Part shown: piece by piece, positions 1 to 8,086 of the stretch
Numbering within the stretch: the stretch's first letter is position 1
Layout: each line of letters opens with the position of its first letter
NCBI GenBank assembly: GCA_964519015.1
Contig: CAZFHZ010000026.1
Span: 1 to 35,287 of the forward strand
From: CAZFHZ01 sp964519015
GTDB taxonomy: Bacteria > Blakebacterota > Blakebacteria > Blakebacterales > CAYUVJ01
Reading direction: 5' to 3'
DNA: 35,287 nt
Notes under the pieces: model-generated
What the model saw: only the letters and a program-made list of their open reading frames with translations
Told to the model about the DNA's origin: nothing
Database searches by the model: none
Translations under genes and position numbers: made by a program

Positions 1-312
1 GGCCAAGTCGACGATGTCGAACCCCATCAACAGCCCGCCCCGCCAGATCGACGGTCCCCACCCCACCTATCCCAGCATCGCCCGACGGGCGGGGGTGGAT
101 GGGACGGTCGTCCTGCACATCACGCTGGGGATCGACGGCCGGGTCGAGCAGGCTCAGGTGGTCCGCTCCACCACCCTGGGGGTCTTCGACGAGGCGGCCC
201 GGGAAGCGGTGCTGGCCTGGCGCTACGAACCGGCCCGGATCGACGGCCGCCCGGTGCGGGCCGTNNNNNNNNNNTCCGCTTCACCATGCCACGGGTGGGC
301 GATCGGTACTAG
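1..312 (+). CDS. TonB C-terminal domain protein (5' partial, interrupted by assembly gap)
   Basis: The frame is open from the first bases of the window, so the gene begins upstream. The visible part is a classical TonB C-terminal fold: the PTYPSIARRAG start, then GTVVLHITLGIDGRV and AWRYEPARIDGRPV. Proteins with this domain pass proton-motive energy from the inner membrane to outer-membrane receptors, or are secreted relatives with unclear roles. Ten Ns interrupt it at 265-274. After them the sequence reads RFTMPRVGDRY and a TAG at 310-312, which fits the usual V-R-F end of the domain, but in a different frame from the left side. The gap length is therefore a placeholder, not a true frameshift. 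The stop shares four bases with the converging DUF3108 gene. The N-terminal part (membrane anchor or other domain) is not visible. Confidence 0.8.
   Translation, partial: GQVDDVEPHQQPAPPDRRSPPHLSQHRPTGGGGWDGRPAHHAGDRRPGRAGSGGPLHHPGGLRRGGPGSGAGLALRTGPDRRPPGAGRXXXXRFTMPRVGDRY
265..274. other. Assembly gap (10 Ns)
   Basis: Ten consecutive Ns lie inside the TonB-domain gene. Coding frames on the two sides are incompatible with exactly ten bases; a gap of 8 or 11 (or another length two modulo three) would restore a single frame. Confidence 0.95.
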
Positions 313-1193
313 TAGCCCGGGCCTGCGCCGACCCGCTCCTCCGCGAACGGCTCCCGCAGGATTCCTTTCACGACCAGCTTGGGACGCTCCACCCTCACCG
401 CCAGCGGCCGGCGCGCCGCCGCCTGTTCGATCCAGAAGGTGACCACCGCGGTGGTGCGCACCAGCTCCCGGGTGACGTAGTCGGTCCGTACCGGACCGGC
501 CGGAGCGACCTGTCCCTCCCGCGTGAGGTGCCGGAAGCTGATCCGGACCTCCCAGGCCGGTACTTCCCCTTCCGGGGCCTCCTGGACCGGGTTCCCGACC
601 CGGCGGAAGATGAGTTCCCAGACCGAGCCGTCCACCAGGATGGTCTGCCGGGCTTCTTCGGTCCGCGTCCAGTCGGCGTAGCGCATCCACCAGAGGGCGC
701 TGAAGAGGTTGCCCGGGGCGGCCGGCACGGTCTGGACCGCCGTGGTGTCGGGCTCCCCCCGGGGCCGGTAGCTCGCCGGCAGAGCGGGCAGCCCGCCGGT
801 GTCGACCCGGTCGCCGCCGGGGCGGCCATCATGCTCCCGCCAGTGGAAGTGCAGTCCCTTCTGGTCGATCTCCCGCACGTAGACGCTGGGGCGGTAGGTG
901 ACGGGGTCGAAGCGGGTGAGGTAGGTATTGCGGATATGGAAGAAACGCTCCCAGAAGGCGGTGGTGCGGGCGGAGGCGCGCACCAGGGTCTCGCCCCCCG
1001 CCGGGTCGGGGAGCTGCTCGAGCATCGCCCGGGCGACCGCGATCCCCAGGTAGGTGATCGTGTAGGTGAGCCGTTCACTCCCGGTCGCGACCCGGGGCCG
1101 GTCCGGGCGGGCACCGGTCACCAGCAGGACCAGGAGGAGCGAGAGGACCATCGGGATCCGGCCGGCCGGGCGGCGGCGGCTCAGGGCGTCCAT
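309..1193 (-). CDS. DUF3108-family secreted protein
   Basis: A 294-residue protein with an N-terminal signal or anchor segment (hydrophobic MVLSLLLVLLVTG after a basic stretch). It continues with GSERLTYTITYLGIAVARA, the usual opening of DUF3108 proteins, which are periplasmic or outer-membrane-associated and have no established biochemical role. The body is beta-rich with an RNTYLTRFDPVTYRPSVYVREI segment typical of the family. The start codon lies one base after the stop of the Wzi-like gene and has no clear ribosome site of its own, so translation is probably coupled to that gene. It is the last gene of a three-gene minus-strand operon. A later ATG at residue 15 would also leave a signal peptide. 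Confidence 0.7.
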   Translation of the reverse strand: MDALSRRRPAGRIPMVLSLLLVLLVTGARPDRPRVATGSERLTYTITYLGIAVARAMLEQLPDPAGGETLVRASARTTAFWERFFHIRNTYLTRFDPVTYRPSVYVREIDQKGLHFHWREHDGRPGGDRVDTGGLPALPASYRPRGEPDTTAVQTVPAAPGNLFSALWWMRYADWTRTEEARQTILVDGSVWELIFRRVGNPVQEAPEGEVPAWEVRISFRHLTREGQVAPAGPVRTDYVTRELVRTTAVVTFWIEQAAARRPLAVRVERPKLVVKGILREPFAEERVGAGPGY

Positions 1194-1194
1194 G

Positions 1195-2937
1195 TCAGAA
1201 CGGATTGTAGGTGAGGGTCAGCCGCACCTGCCAGGCGCGCGCCGTCACCGCCCCGAGCCCCCCCGTGCGGTCGTGCGGCCAGAGCGTGTCGGGGGCGCGC
1301 ACGAGTTCGGCCCTCGCGCTCCAATGCGCCTCCCCTTCCAGCCGGGCGGTCAGCCCCACCCAGGAGCCGATCCGGTCGGGTCCGATCAGGAAGGGTTCGC
1401 TGGGCGGGATGCGGTACTGCTCGATCCGGTCCACCTCCCCCCCCTTGACGGCGTACCGTCCCCAGGCGCCCACCTGGAGCCGGGGAGTGACCAGGAAGTC
1501 GAGCCGACCTGCCACGACCTGGCTGTTCTGGGCGCTCGGGAAGCCGAGCCACGAGCCGGCGTGGGTCCAGTCGTTGACCGGGAACTTGTGCCGGTAGACG
1601 TTGGGGAGCACCCGGGTGGCCTCCACCCAGAGATGCCAGCGCCCCTGCATCAGGGGCGGGGTCCACGAGGCACCGAGCTGGAAGGCCATCCAGTTATGGG
1701 AGGTGGAATCGGCGAAGGTGTCCCCCATCTGCCACTCGTCCAGCGCGATGGCGCCGTAGAGCCGCGGGCCGCCGGCCGGCGACCAGGCGGCATCGAGCGC
1801 GATCATGGTATTGTCGGGGTCGTTCAGGTAATGCTGGGCGTCCCAGATCGAGACGGTGGGGACGAAGTAGAGCAGTTCGGGGAAACGGTCGGCCGCGATG
1901 ACCATCTCGGTCAGACCGATCTGGAGGCCCGGCAGCGGCTTCAGGTCAAGCCGGTGCCCCAAGAGGAACTTCTGGCGCTCCAGGGCCCGGTAGACGGTCG
2001 GCTCCTCCGGCTGGTAGGAGCGGGTCGAGTCGATCAGCCCCGACTTGAGGGAGCCGGCCAGCGCCGTGTAGCGCAGCCACTCCCCGAAGCGCACCCGTCC
2101 CTGCAGATGCCCGAAGCTGGGGGCATGTCCCGACAGGAGCAGGTTCCAGCCGGGAGAGGGGCCCCAGGCCGGGGAGTCGAACACCACGTCGGCCGAGAGG
2201 TGCCTCCCTTCGAGTGAGAGGTGCCCGCTCGACTCGGTATAGGCGGCCCATTCCTCCCCGAAGGTGCGCAGCTGGGCGATGTTCTGGACGGGGGCGTAGG
2301 GCCAGTTCCGGATCGTCCCCCGCCGCGCCTCGCTCGTCTGCCGGTAGCGGGCGGCGAAGCCGATCGTGGGACCGGCCGTGCCGTAGATTTCCACCCCGCC
2401 CCGTCCCAGCGGCGCCGGCTTGAAGTCGGGGGGGAGGTCGGAGCGGCCGTCCCAGACCAGCTCCAGGGTCATCTCGCCGGTGAAGCGGGCCCCTTCCTTC
2501 CCCTCCCAGTCCAGGCGCAGGGGGGTTCGGCGGGGTTCGATCCCGGCGGCCCGACCGAGGGCCCGCAGTTCCACCAGGAAGTCCCGCATCCGCCAGCGGG
2601 CGGAAGAGGCCAGGAGGGAGAGACCGCGCTCCTCGGCCCGCTCCGCACCGTCGACCAGGGCCCGGGCCACCGCCGTGCGGGTGAGGGGACGCTGTCCCCA
2701 GACCAGCTCGGGGAGCACTCCGGCGCCGCTCAGGCGGTCGAGCGTCTCATAGGCGGGATGACCCGCCGGCAGGTAGACCGACGCCGCGGGGGGAGCGCTC
2801 CCGCCGGTGGACTGGGCCCGGAGCGGGGCCGGCGCGCTGAGCAGGAGGAGAATCAGGAGAGGGGGCGCCACCACCGGGGAGAGGTGGGCGGCGGCCCGTC
2901 CGGCGGACCGCCGCCCCACGACCCGGGACTCCCTCAC
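1195..2937 (-). CDS. Wzi-like outer-membrane beta-barrel protein
   Basis: About 580 residues. A signal peptide (PPLLILLLLSAPAPLRAQ) is followed by VYLPAGHPAYETLDRL and RPLTRTAVARAL, the N-terminal region seen in capsule-assembly Wzi-family barrels. The rest alternates short aromatic and charged strands, as expected of a porin-like barrel. Family members help attach or export surface polysaccharide, but many homologues outside enteric bacteria are uncharacterised, so a capsule role is inference. The GTG start at 2935-2937 is chosen because it overlaps the aldehyde dehydrogenase stop in a GTGA tetranucleotide, preceded by a purine-rich GAAGAAGAA. A longer frame running into the dehydrogenase gene lacks a signal peptide at its start and is rejected. 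Confidence 0.65.
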   Translation of the reverse strand: MRESRVVGRRSAGRAAAHLSPVVAPPLLILLLLSAPAPLRAQSTGGSAPPAASVYLPAGHPAYETLDRLSGAGVLPELVWGQRPLTRTAVARALVDGAERAEERGLSLLASSARWRMRDFLVELRALGRAAGIEPRRTPLRLDWEGKEGARFTGEMTLELVWDGRSDLPPDFKPAPLGRGGVEIYGTAGPTIGFAARYRQTSEARRGTIRNWPYAPVQNIAQLRTFGEEWAAYTESSGHLSLEGRHLSADVVFDSPAWGPSPGWNLLLSGHAPSFGHLQGRVRFGEWLRYTALAGSLKSGLIDSTRSYQPEEPTVYRALERQKFLLGHRLDLKPLPGLQIGLTEMVIAADRFPELLYFVPTVSIWDAQHYLNDPDNTMIALDAAWSPAGGPRLYGAIALDEWQMGDTFADSTSHNWMAFQLGASWTPPLMQGRWHLWVEATRVLPNVYRHKFPVNDWTHAGSWLGFPSAQNSQVVAGRLDFLVTPRLQVGAWGRYAVKGGEVDRIEQYRIPPSEPFLIGPDRIGSWVGLTARLEGEAHWSARAELVRAPDTLWPHDRTGGLGAVTARAWQVRLTLTYNPF

Positions 2938-4565
2938 TTCTTCTTCGCCTTGATGTTCTCGGCGATCGACTTCGGCTGGGTGAACAGGAAGAGGTAATCC
3001 CGTCCCCCCGCCTTGGAGTCGGTACCGCTCATGTTGAAGCCGCCGAAGGGGTGGGCGCCTACCAGGGCTCCCGTGCACTTCCGGTTGATATAGAGGTTGC
3101 CGCAGTGGAAGCGGTCCTTCCCCTGCTTGATCTTCGCCGGGTTCTTGGTGTAGATGGCCCCGGTGAGCCCGTAGATGGTGTTGTTGGCGATCTCCAGGGC
3201 GTCGTCGTAGTCCTGCGCCTTGATGATCGCCAGCACGGGCCCGAAGATCTCCTCCTGAGCCAGCCGTCCCTGCGGAGGGATGTCCTTGAAGACGGTCGGC
3301 TGCACGAACCAGCCCGAGCCGGCCGCCAGGTCCCGCTCGCCGCCGGCGATCAGTACTCCCTCCTGCTTGCCGATCTCGATGTAGTTGAGCTGGTCGCGCA
3401 TCGCTCCCTCGTTGATCACCCCCCCCATGAAGTTCTTCACCTCAGCGGGGTGACCCATCTTGATCTTCTTGACCAGCGGCAGGAGCCTGGCGATGAAGGC
3501 ATCGTAGACGTCGGCGACCACGATCGCCCGCGAGCAGGCGCTGCACTTCTGCCCCTGGAATCCGAAGGCCGAGCGCATCACCCCTTCGGCCGCCGCGTCC
3601 AGGTCGGCCTCGCTGTCCACGATGATGCCGTCCTTGCCTCCCATCTCCAGCAAGGTGCGCTTGATCCAGACGCACTCGGGGTGACGCTTGCTCGATACCT
3701 CCTGGATGCGCAGCCCCACGTCCATGGAGCCGGTGAAGGCGATCATGCGGGTTTTGGGATGGGCGACCAGGTGGTCCCCCGCCTTGGCGCCGGCACCGGG
3801 CATGAAGTTGACCACCCCGGCCGGCAGGCCGATCTCCTGCAGGATCTTGAAGTACTGGTAGCCGATGGCCGGGGAGTCACTGGAAGGCTTCAGCACCACC
3901 GTGTTCCCCGCCACCCAGGCGGCGGTGGCCATGCCCGTCAGAATGGCCAGCGGGAAGTTCCAGGGCGGCACCACCAGGACCGGCCCGATCGGCACGTAGC
4001 GCAGTTCCAGGTCCTCCCCCGCCAGCGGGGTCAGCGGCTGCGGGCCGCCGTAACGCACCGCTTCCCGCCCGTAGAACTCGAGGAAGTCGATCGCCTCGGC
4101 CACATCGGCGTCCGCCTCGGCCCACGATTTGGAGACCTCGAAGACCATCCAGGCAGCCAGCTCCAGACGGCGCTTCTTCATCAGGTCGGCCGCCTTCCAG
4201 GCGTAGCCCGCCCGGGTCCAGGCATCCGTCCACTTCCACATCTCGTAGGTTTCGGTCGCGGCCTGGATGGCGATCTCCGCCTCGGCCTGGGCGGCCTTGG
4301 CGAAGCTGCCGACCAGGACCTCGGGCCGGGCCGGGTCGTAACTGTTGATCCGGTCCTCGGTCATGATCTCCCGATCGCCGAGCACCAGTGGGTACTCCCG
4401 GCCCAGTTCCTTCCTGACCTTGGCCAGGGCGGCCTTCATCTTCTTGATGTTCTCGGGCTTGGCGAAGTCGGTGTAACGGATGTTGCGGAACGCCCCTCGT
4501 TTCTCCGTCACTCTGCGGGACCAGGTGGCCAGTACCGCGTTCCGGCCGGGTTTGTCGGTTGCCAT
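2934..4565 (-). CDS. pruA: L-glutamate gamma-semialdehyde (1-pyrroline-5-carboxylate) dehydrogenase
   Basis: A 543-residue aldehyde dehydrogenase that oxidises glutamate semialdehyde (open-chain P5C) to glutamate with NAD+, the second step of proline catabolism. Visible family marks are PWNFP at 201-205, the LLEMGGKDG motif with general base Glu307, and GFQGQKCSACSR with catalytic Cys341. The length and the GAHPFGGFNMSGTDSKAGG C-terminal region match the monofunctional P5C dehydrogenase group (RocA/PruA) rather than generic aldehyde dehydrogenases. The start at 4565 has an AAGGAG ribosome site eight bases upstream. It heads an operon with the Wzi-like barrel (4-base overlap) and the DUF3108 protein. 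No proline dehydrogenase gene is visible in this window. Confidence 0.9.
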   Translation of the reverse strand: MATDKPGRNAVLATWSRRVTEKRGAFRNIRYTDFAKPENIKKMKAALAKVRKELGREYPLVLGDREIMTEDRINSYDPARPEVLVGSFAKAAQAEAEIAIQAATETYEMWKWTDAWTRAGYAWKAADLMKKRRLELAAWMVFEVSKSWAEADADVAEAIDFLEFYGREAVRYGGPQPLTPLAGEDLELRYVPIGPVLVVPPWNFPLAILTGMATAAWVAGNTVVLKPSSDSPAIGYQYFKILQEIGLPAGVVNFMPGAGAKAGDHLVAHPKTRMIAFTGSMDVGLRIQEVSSKRHPECVWIKRTLLEMGGKDGIIVDSEADLDAAAEGVMRSAFGFQGQKCSACSRAIVVADVYDAFIARLLPLVKKIKMGHPAEVKNFMGGVINEGAMRDQLNYIEIGKQEGVLIAGGERDLAAGSGWFVQPTVFKDIPPQGRLAQEEIFGPVLAIIKAQDYDDALEIANNTIYGLTGAIYTKNPAKIKQGKDRFHCGNLYINRKCTGALVGAHPFGGFNMSGTDSKAGGRDYLFLFTQPKSIAENIKAKKK

Positions 4566-4674
4566 GGATGCTACTCCTTGGACAGCGGGTGCGATCCGGC
4601 CGGGGCGGCGGGGACGTTCAGCTGCCCGTGGCCGGACCGTGAGTTGGTGTCCCGAGTCGGTGGCATGTGGGCGC

Positions 4675-4704
4675 AATATAGAGAGCCCCGCGCAAGAGGG
4701 GCAA
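4675..4704 (-). promoter_or_regulatory. Candidate promoter of the P5C dehydrogenase operon
   Basis: Read on the minus strand: TTGCCC, an 18-base spacer, then TATATT (five of six matches to the -10 consensus). It would give a leader of about 100 bases before the ATG at 4565. It sits in a locally AT-richer stretch between two minus-strand genes. Confidence 0.4.
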
Positions 4705-4758
4705 TCCAACTACGCTCCTCCGGCCTCCCTCACGACCGGCGGGCGTGAGGGTGCCGGT

Positions 4759-7173
4759 TCAGCGGGCGATCGTCCCGTTGGCATCCACCACCGGCTGGTC
4801 GTCCACCAGATAGGCCTTGAACCAGTCCACGTATTCCTTGAGCCGCCGCACCAGCAGCCAGGGCTCGCCGGTGCGGGAGAGTCCGTGCGAGGAGTCAGGG
4901 AAGAGCACCATCTTTACCGGCACCCCGTTCTTCTTCAGAGCCCGGAACCACTGCTCCCCCTCTTCCATGGGAACGCGGTAGTCGTTGATGCTGTGGACGA
5001 TCAGGGTCGGCGTCTTCACCCCGTCGGCCCAGACGATCGGGCTCAGCATCATGGCCAGCAGGTAACTCCCCTCCTTCTTGTCGTTGAACGGCCACGGCTT
5101 GCCGCCGAACTCCGACTCGACCAGGCTGGAGGCGTCGGAGACCCCGTAGAAGGAGATCCAGTTACTGATGCCACGCGCGGTGATGGCCGCTTTGAAGCGG
5201 GTGTCGTGGGCGGTGATCCAGTTGGTCATGTAACCGCCGTAAGATCCGCCGGTGACTCCCATGCGCTTGGGATCCACCAGCCCGCGGGCGACCACTGCTT
5301 CGACCGCCTGCATGTAGTCCTTGTAGTCGTCGATCCCCCAGGCCTCCATGATCATGTTCGAGAACGTGTTGCCGTACCCGCCGGAACCGCGGGGGTTGAT
5401 GTAGAGCACGAACATCCCCTGGGCGGCCAGCATCTGGAATTCGGGGAACCAGCCCTCGTTGTAGAGCGAGTGGGGCCCGCCGTGGATGGAGAGGACCATG
5501 GGGTACTGGGTCCCTTCCTGGTAGTCGACCGGGTACATGAGCCAGCACTCGATCTCGGGACGCTCCCCCGACGAGGCCCGGTGGCTCATCATGTACTTCA
5601 CGCCGCGGTCCTTGAGCTGGTCGAGCCACTTCTCGTTGTGGGGGGTCCCCTGGAAGGTGAAGCGCTCCACCCTGGAGAGCTTGACCTGGTCCAGCCACTC
5701 CTGGTTGATCCGGCTGACCTGCCGCTCCCCGCTCCCGTCGACGGCGGCCGTGTAGGCCTCCCACGGCCGCTCGGCCGTGTCCTTCACGTAGGCCATCTTC
5801 GTCATGGCTCCATCGAAGGAGAGGCTGCCCAGGTTGTGCCGCCCGTTGGTGACCGGCTTCAAGGTGCCGGCCGCCACGTCGATGGCCATTACCTGGGTCT
5901 GGCCGCCGATCTGCGAGGTGGTGAGGATCCGGCCGCCGTCGCCGCTCCAGGTCAGGGCGCCGAAGCCGTACACCCACTCCTTGCCCACCTCCACCGACTT
6001 GCCGTCGGCCAGCGTGACGATCCGCACCACCGGATCCGAGTTTCGGTCGGCACTGATCGTGAATGCGATCCGGGCGTTGTCGGGGCTCAGGCTCACCCCG
6101 CGCAGGTTCCCCTTCACCTCGTGGACCATCCGTGCCTCGCCGCCATCGGCCGGCAGCAGGAAGACGCCCATGCGCGGCGGTTCCCGCTCGGCCTGCGATA
6201 TCATCTCCTCCGGCTGCTCGGAGCGTTCCGGTCGCTCCTCCTTCTGGTCGAGATCGACCGTGTAGAGGATCCAGCGCCCGTCGCGGCTGTAGGTCTGGAA
6301 GGTCTTGTTCCAGGGATCGCGGGTGAGCTGCTCGGGCTCCTGCCCCTCCCCCAGTCCGGTGACCGGCATACGGAAGAACTGGGTGTAGCGCCCGTCCTGC
6401 GGCTGCTGGCCGCGGCCGAAAGCGCCCATGCCGCCCCCCCCACCTCCCTGAGTGAACTCCAGCGTGCCGTCCCGCTTATAGGTCGCCTGGGTGATCACGT
6501 AGATATCCTGGTTACGCGTCTCCTCGGTGGTGCCCGCCCACTGCGAACCCATCCGGCGGGTCAGGCCGGGGATCCCCTCCGGGAAGGAGGGACGCTGCCC
6601 CGGCACGCGCTGTCCCGGCGCGCGCTGTCCCTCGCTGCGGCCGGGGGTCTCCGCCGCGGCCCCCTCGGCCACCCGCTCGACGTAGAGGATCCAGCTCCCG
6701 TCGGGGGAGTAGGCGGTCGGGTTGGCCCGCAGGCCGGGGAGCTTGTAGGCCTCCCCCCCCGGTTCCAGGAAGTTGAGGAAGTGGAGACCGGTTTCGTCCC
6801 CGCGGCTGGTGTTGAAGTAGATCCGCTTGCCGTCAGGGGTCCAGTGGGGGCCGGTGGTGTTCACCCCGGCCGTGGAGAGCCGCTGGTTCTTCCCGGTCTG
6901 CAGGTCGGCCCACCAGACCTCGGTCTGCCGGTCGTTCTGCTGGTGGCGCACGGTCTGGACGGTGTAGAGCAGGTAGCGCCCGTCGGGGGAGAGTTCGGTC
7001 CCTCCCACCGGGTGGACCCGGTAGTAATCCTCGGGCACGATGACCCGCGGACCCTCTTGGGCCGGCTCGGCCTGCGGCGCCCGGCGGGCTCGGGCAGGCT
7101 GCTGGGCCTGGACGACGGGGAGTGCCAGCGCGACGGCCAGCACCAGGGCGGTCGATGGGATGAGACGACGCAT
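4759..7173 (-). CDS. Secreted S9-family (prolyl oligopeptidase-like) peptidase
   Basis: An 804-residue protein with a signal peptide (RRLIPSTALVLAVALALPVVQAQ). An N-terminal beta-propeller follows, with repeated LSPDGRYLLY, WTPDGKRIYF and SPDNARIAF motifs. The C-terminal alpha/beta hydrolase domain starts around residue 545 (MVLSIHGGPHS). The catalytic triad is visible: Ser644 in GGSYGGY, Asp731 in HSINDYRVP and His763 in DSSHGLSR. The layout matches the S9C acylaminoacyl-peptidase/dipeptidyl-peptidase type, which releases short peptides; export suggests scavenging of external peptides. A Gly-rich linker and Gln/Arg/Pro-rich insertions lie within the propeller (about residues 175-255). The start at 7173 follows a GGGAGG ribosome site; a GTG seven codons upstream is less likely. 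Confidence 0.88.
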   Translation of the reverse strand: MRRLIPSTALVLAVALALPVVQAQQPARARRAPQAEPAQEGPRVIVPEDYYRVHPVGGTELSPDGRYLLYTVQTVRHQQNDRQTEVWWADLQTGKNQRLSTAGVNTTGPHWTPDGKRIYFNTSRGDETGLHFLNFLEPGGEAYKLPGLRANPTAYSPDGSWILYVERVAEGAAAETPGRSEGQRAPGQRVPGQRPSFPEGIPGLTRRMGSQWAGTTEETRNQDIYVITQATYKRDGTLEFTQGGGGGGMGAFGRGQQPQDGRYTQFFRMPVTGLGEGQEPEQLTRDPWNKTFQTYSRDGRWILYTVDLDQKEERPERSEQPEEMISQAEREPPRMGVFLLPADGGEARMVHEVKGNLRGVSLSPDNARIAFTISADRNSDPVVRIVTLADGKSVEVGKEWVYGFGALTWSGDGGRILTTSQIGGQTQVMAIDVAAGTLKPVTNGRHNLGSLSFDGAMTKMAYVKDTAERPWEAYTAAVDGSGERQVSRINQEWLDQVKLSRVERFTFQGTPHNEKWLDQLKDRGVKYMMSHRASSGERPEIECWLMYPVDYQEGTQYPMVLSIHGGPHSLYNEGWFPEFQMLAAQGMFVLYINPRGSGGYGNTFSNMIMEAWGIDDYKDYMQAVEAVVARGLVDPKRMGVTGGSYGGYMTNWITAHDTRFKAAITARGISNWISFYGVSDASSLVESEFGGKPWPFNDKKEGSYLLAMMLSPIVWADGVKTPTLIVHSINDYRVPMEEGEQWFRALKKNGVPVKMVLFPDSSHGLSRTGEPWLLVRRLKEYVDWFKAYLVDDQPVVDANGTIAR

Positions 7174-7246
7174 GAGGCTGCCTCCCGGGGGCACCGGGGC
7201 GCGTTCGGGCGTCCGCGTCCCCCTGGCTGGAGTGGGTGGGTGACCC

Positions 7247-7267
7247 GCCTCGCGGGACCCGCGAGGC
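7247..7267. terminator. Perfect hairpin between higA and the S9 peptidase gene
   Basis: GCCTCGCGG and CCGCGAGGC form a 9-base-pair stem with a 3-base loop. It lies 71 bases beyond the higA stop and upstream of the peptidase start. It could end the higBA transcript, although no T-run follows, or be part of the peptidase leader. Confidence 0.4.
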
Positions 7268-7337
7268 CGGCGCGGAGCGAGTCTACCCCAGGGCCTTCCG
7301 GAGGGTCAATGCAGCGGGATCACAAATAGCGGCGGGA

Positions 7338-7637
7338 TCAGCCGGTCGCGCGGACCCTGACTTCCTTCTTAAGACGTCCGGCCAGCTCGTCTTCCGCGAC
7401 GTCGAGATCGTAGTCGACCTGCAGCCCCATCCAGAATCGGGCGCTCATACCGAAGTAGCGAGCCAGCCGGAGTGCCGTGTCGGCCGTGATCCCGCGGCGC
7501 TTCAGAACGATCTCGTTGATCCGCCGGGGATGTACCCCGATCGCCAGGGCCAGCCGGTTCTGGCTCAGTCCCATCGGCTTCAGGAACTCCTCCAGGAGGA
7601 CCTCGCCGGGGTGGACGGGATCGAGTCTCTCCTTCAT
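7338..7637 (-). CDS. higA: HigA-type antitoxin (XRE helix-turn-helix)
   Basis: A 99-residue protein opening with VHPGEVLLEEFLKPMGLSQNRLA, the standard HigA/VapI-type start. An XRE helix-turn-helix spans about residues 24-60 (LSQNRLALAIGVHPRRINEIV) and the FGMSARFWMGLQ motif typical of HigA follows. It should neutralise the HigB toxin by complex formation and repress the operon. It starts 13 bases after the higB stop with a GAGGA ribosome site. Toxin-first order is normal for higBA. An upstream extension overlapping higB is not needed. Confidence 0.92.
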   Translation of the reverse strand: MKERLDPVHPGEVLLEEFLKPMGLSQNRLALAIGVHPRRINEIVLKRRGITADTALRLARYFGMSARFWMGLQVDYDLDVAEDELAGRLKKEVRVRATG

Positions 7638-7650
7638 CGGAATCACTTCC

Positions 7651-7932
7651 TCAATGGTAATCCGCGATCTCGACCTCATAGGCATCACCACTCCGCCATT
7701 CGAAGCAGATCCGCCACCGGTCATTGATCCGGATGCTGTACTGACCTTCACGGTCACCCTTCAACTTCTCGAGCCGATTCGCCGGCGGAACGTGCAGGTC
7801 CACGAGCGTCTCCGCGTTGTTCAGCATGCGCAATTTGCGGTAGGCGACCGGTTGGATGTCGGCCGGCAGGCGCCGGTTCACCCGTCGGGCAAAGACCTCT
7901 TCGGTCGGTCTGTCCGCAAAGGTTTTAATCAC
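7651..7932 (-). CDS. higB: HigB-type toxin (RelE-superfamily mRNA interferase)
   Basis: A 93-residue protein with the HigB core: an FADRPTEEVF start, the NRLEKLKGDREGQYSIRINDRWRICFEW block and a terminal VEIADYH. The family cleaves mRNA on the ribosome. The terminal His and the R-I-N-D-R-W-R-I-C-F segment are the conserved parts. The GTG start at 7930-7932 is the only sensible one, because the overlapping ATG runs straight into TGA. An AGGA lies about seven bases upstream and doubles as part of a possible -10 box, so the message may be nearly leaderless. It forms one operon with higA. Confidence 0.92.
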   Translation of the reverse strand: MIKTFADRPTEEVFARRVNRRLPADIQPVAYRKLRMLNNAETLVDLHVPPANRLEKLKGDREGQYSIRINDRWRICFEWRSGDAYEVEIADYH

Positions 7933-7938
7933 ATGTTT

Positions 7939-7967
7939 ATCCTATAGCGTTAAACGTTATACGTCAA
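7939..7967 (-). promoter_or_regulatory. higBA promoter and candidate operator
   Basis: On the minus strand TTGACG, 17 bases and TAGGAT lie just before the higB GTG. Between the boxes, on the plus strand, three heptads GCGTTAA, ACGTTAT and ACGTCAA follow one another at 7947-7967, a plausible HigA binding region. If the -10 box is right, transcription starts at or next to the start codon. Confidence 0.5.
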
Positions 7968-8049
7968 TACCGGATCACTCCTTGATACGACCCTGCCGGA
8001 ATCAGCCGGCCGGAACGAAGATGAGGCTGTGACAGGAGCGACCGCCCAC

Positions 8050-8057
8050 TATTATAC
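8050..8057 (+). promoter_or_regulatory. Weak -10-like box before the NagB-like gene
   Basis: TATTATAC stands out in GC-rich sequence 30 bases before the ATG. A GTGACA lies upstream, but at a spacing (15 bases) shorter than ideal. This is a candidate only. Confidence 0.25.
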
Positions 8058-8086
8058 GGGCTCACCCTTCGATCGCTGGAGGGCGC

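Noticed and set aside
14..442. TonB-domain frame continuing past the Ns to 442
   Set aside because: After the gap this frame loses family character (Pro/Ser/Ala-rich). A different frame gives RFTMPRVGDRY and a stop that fits the TonB domain end, so the continuation is an artefact of the gap length.
4480..7329. A 949-codon open frame antisense to the S9 peptidase gene
   Set aside because: The translation is Gly/His/Leu/Val/Asp-rich with no family motif, and the opposite strand has a complete peptidase with its triad. Long antisense frames are expected at this GC content. The same applies to the long antisense frames over 14236-16626, 21826-24105, 32505-34790 and 7964-9937.
7932..7934. ATG overlapping the higB GTG as start codon
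   Set aside because: In that frame the next codon is TGA.
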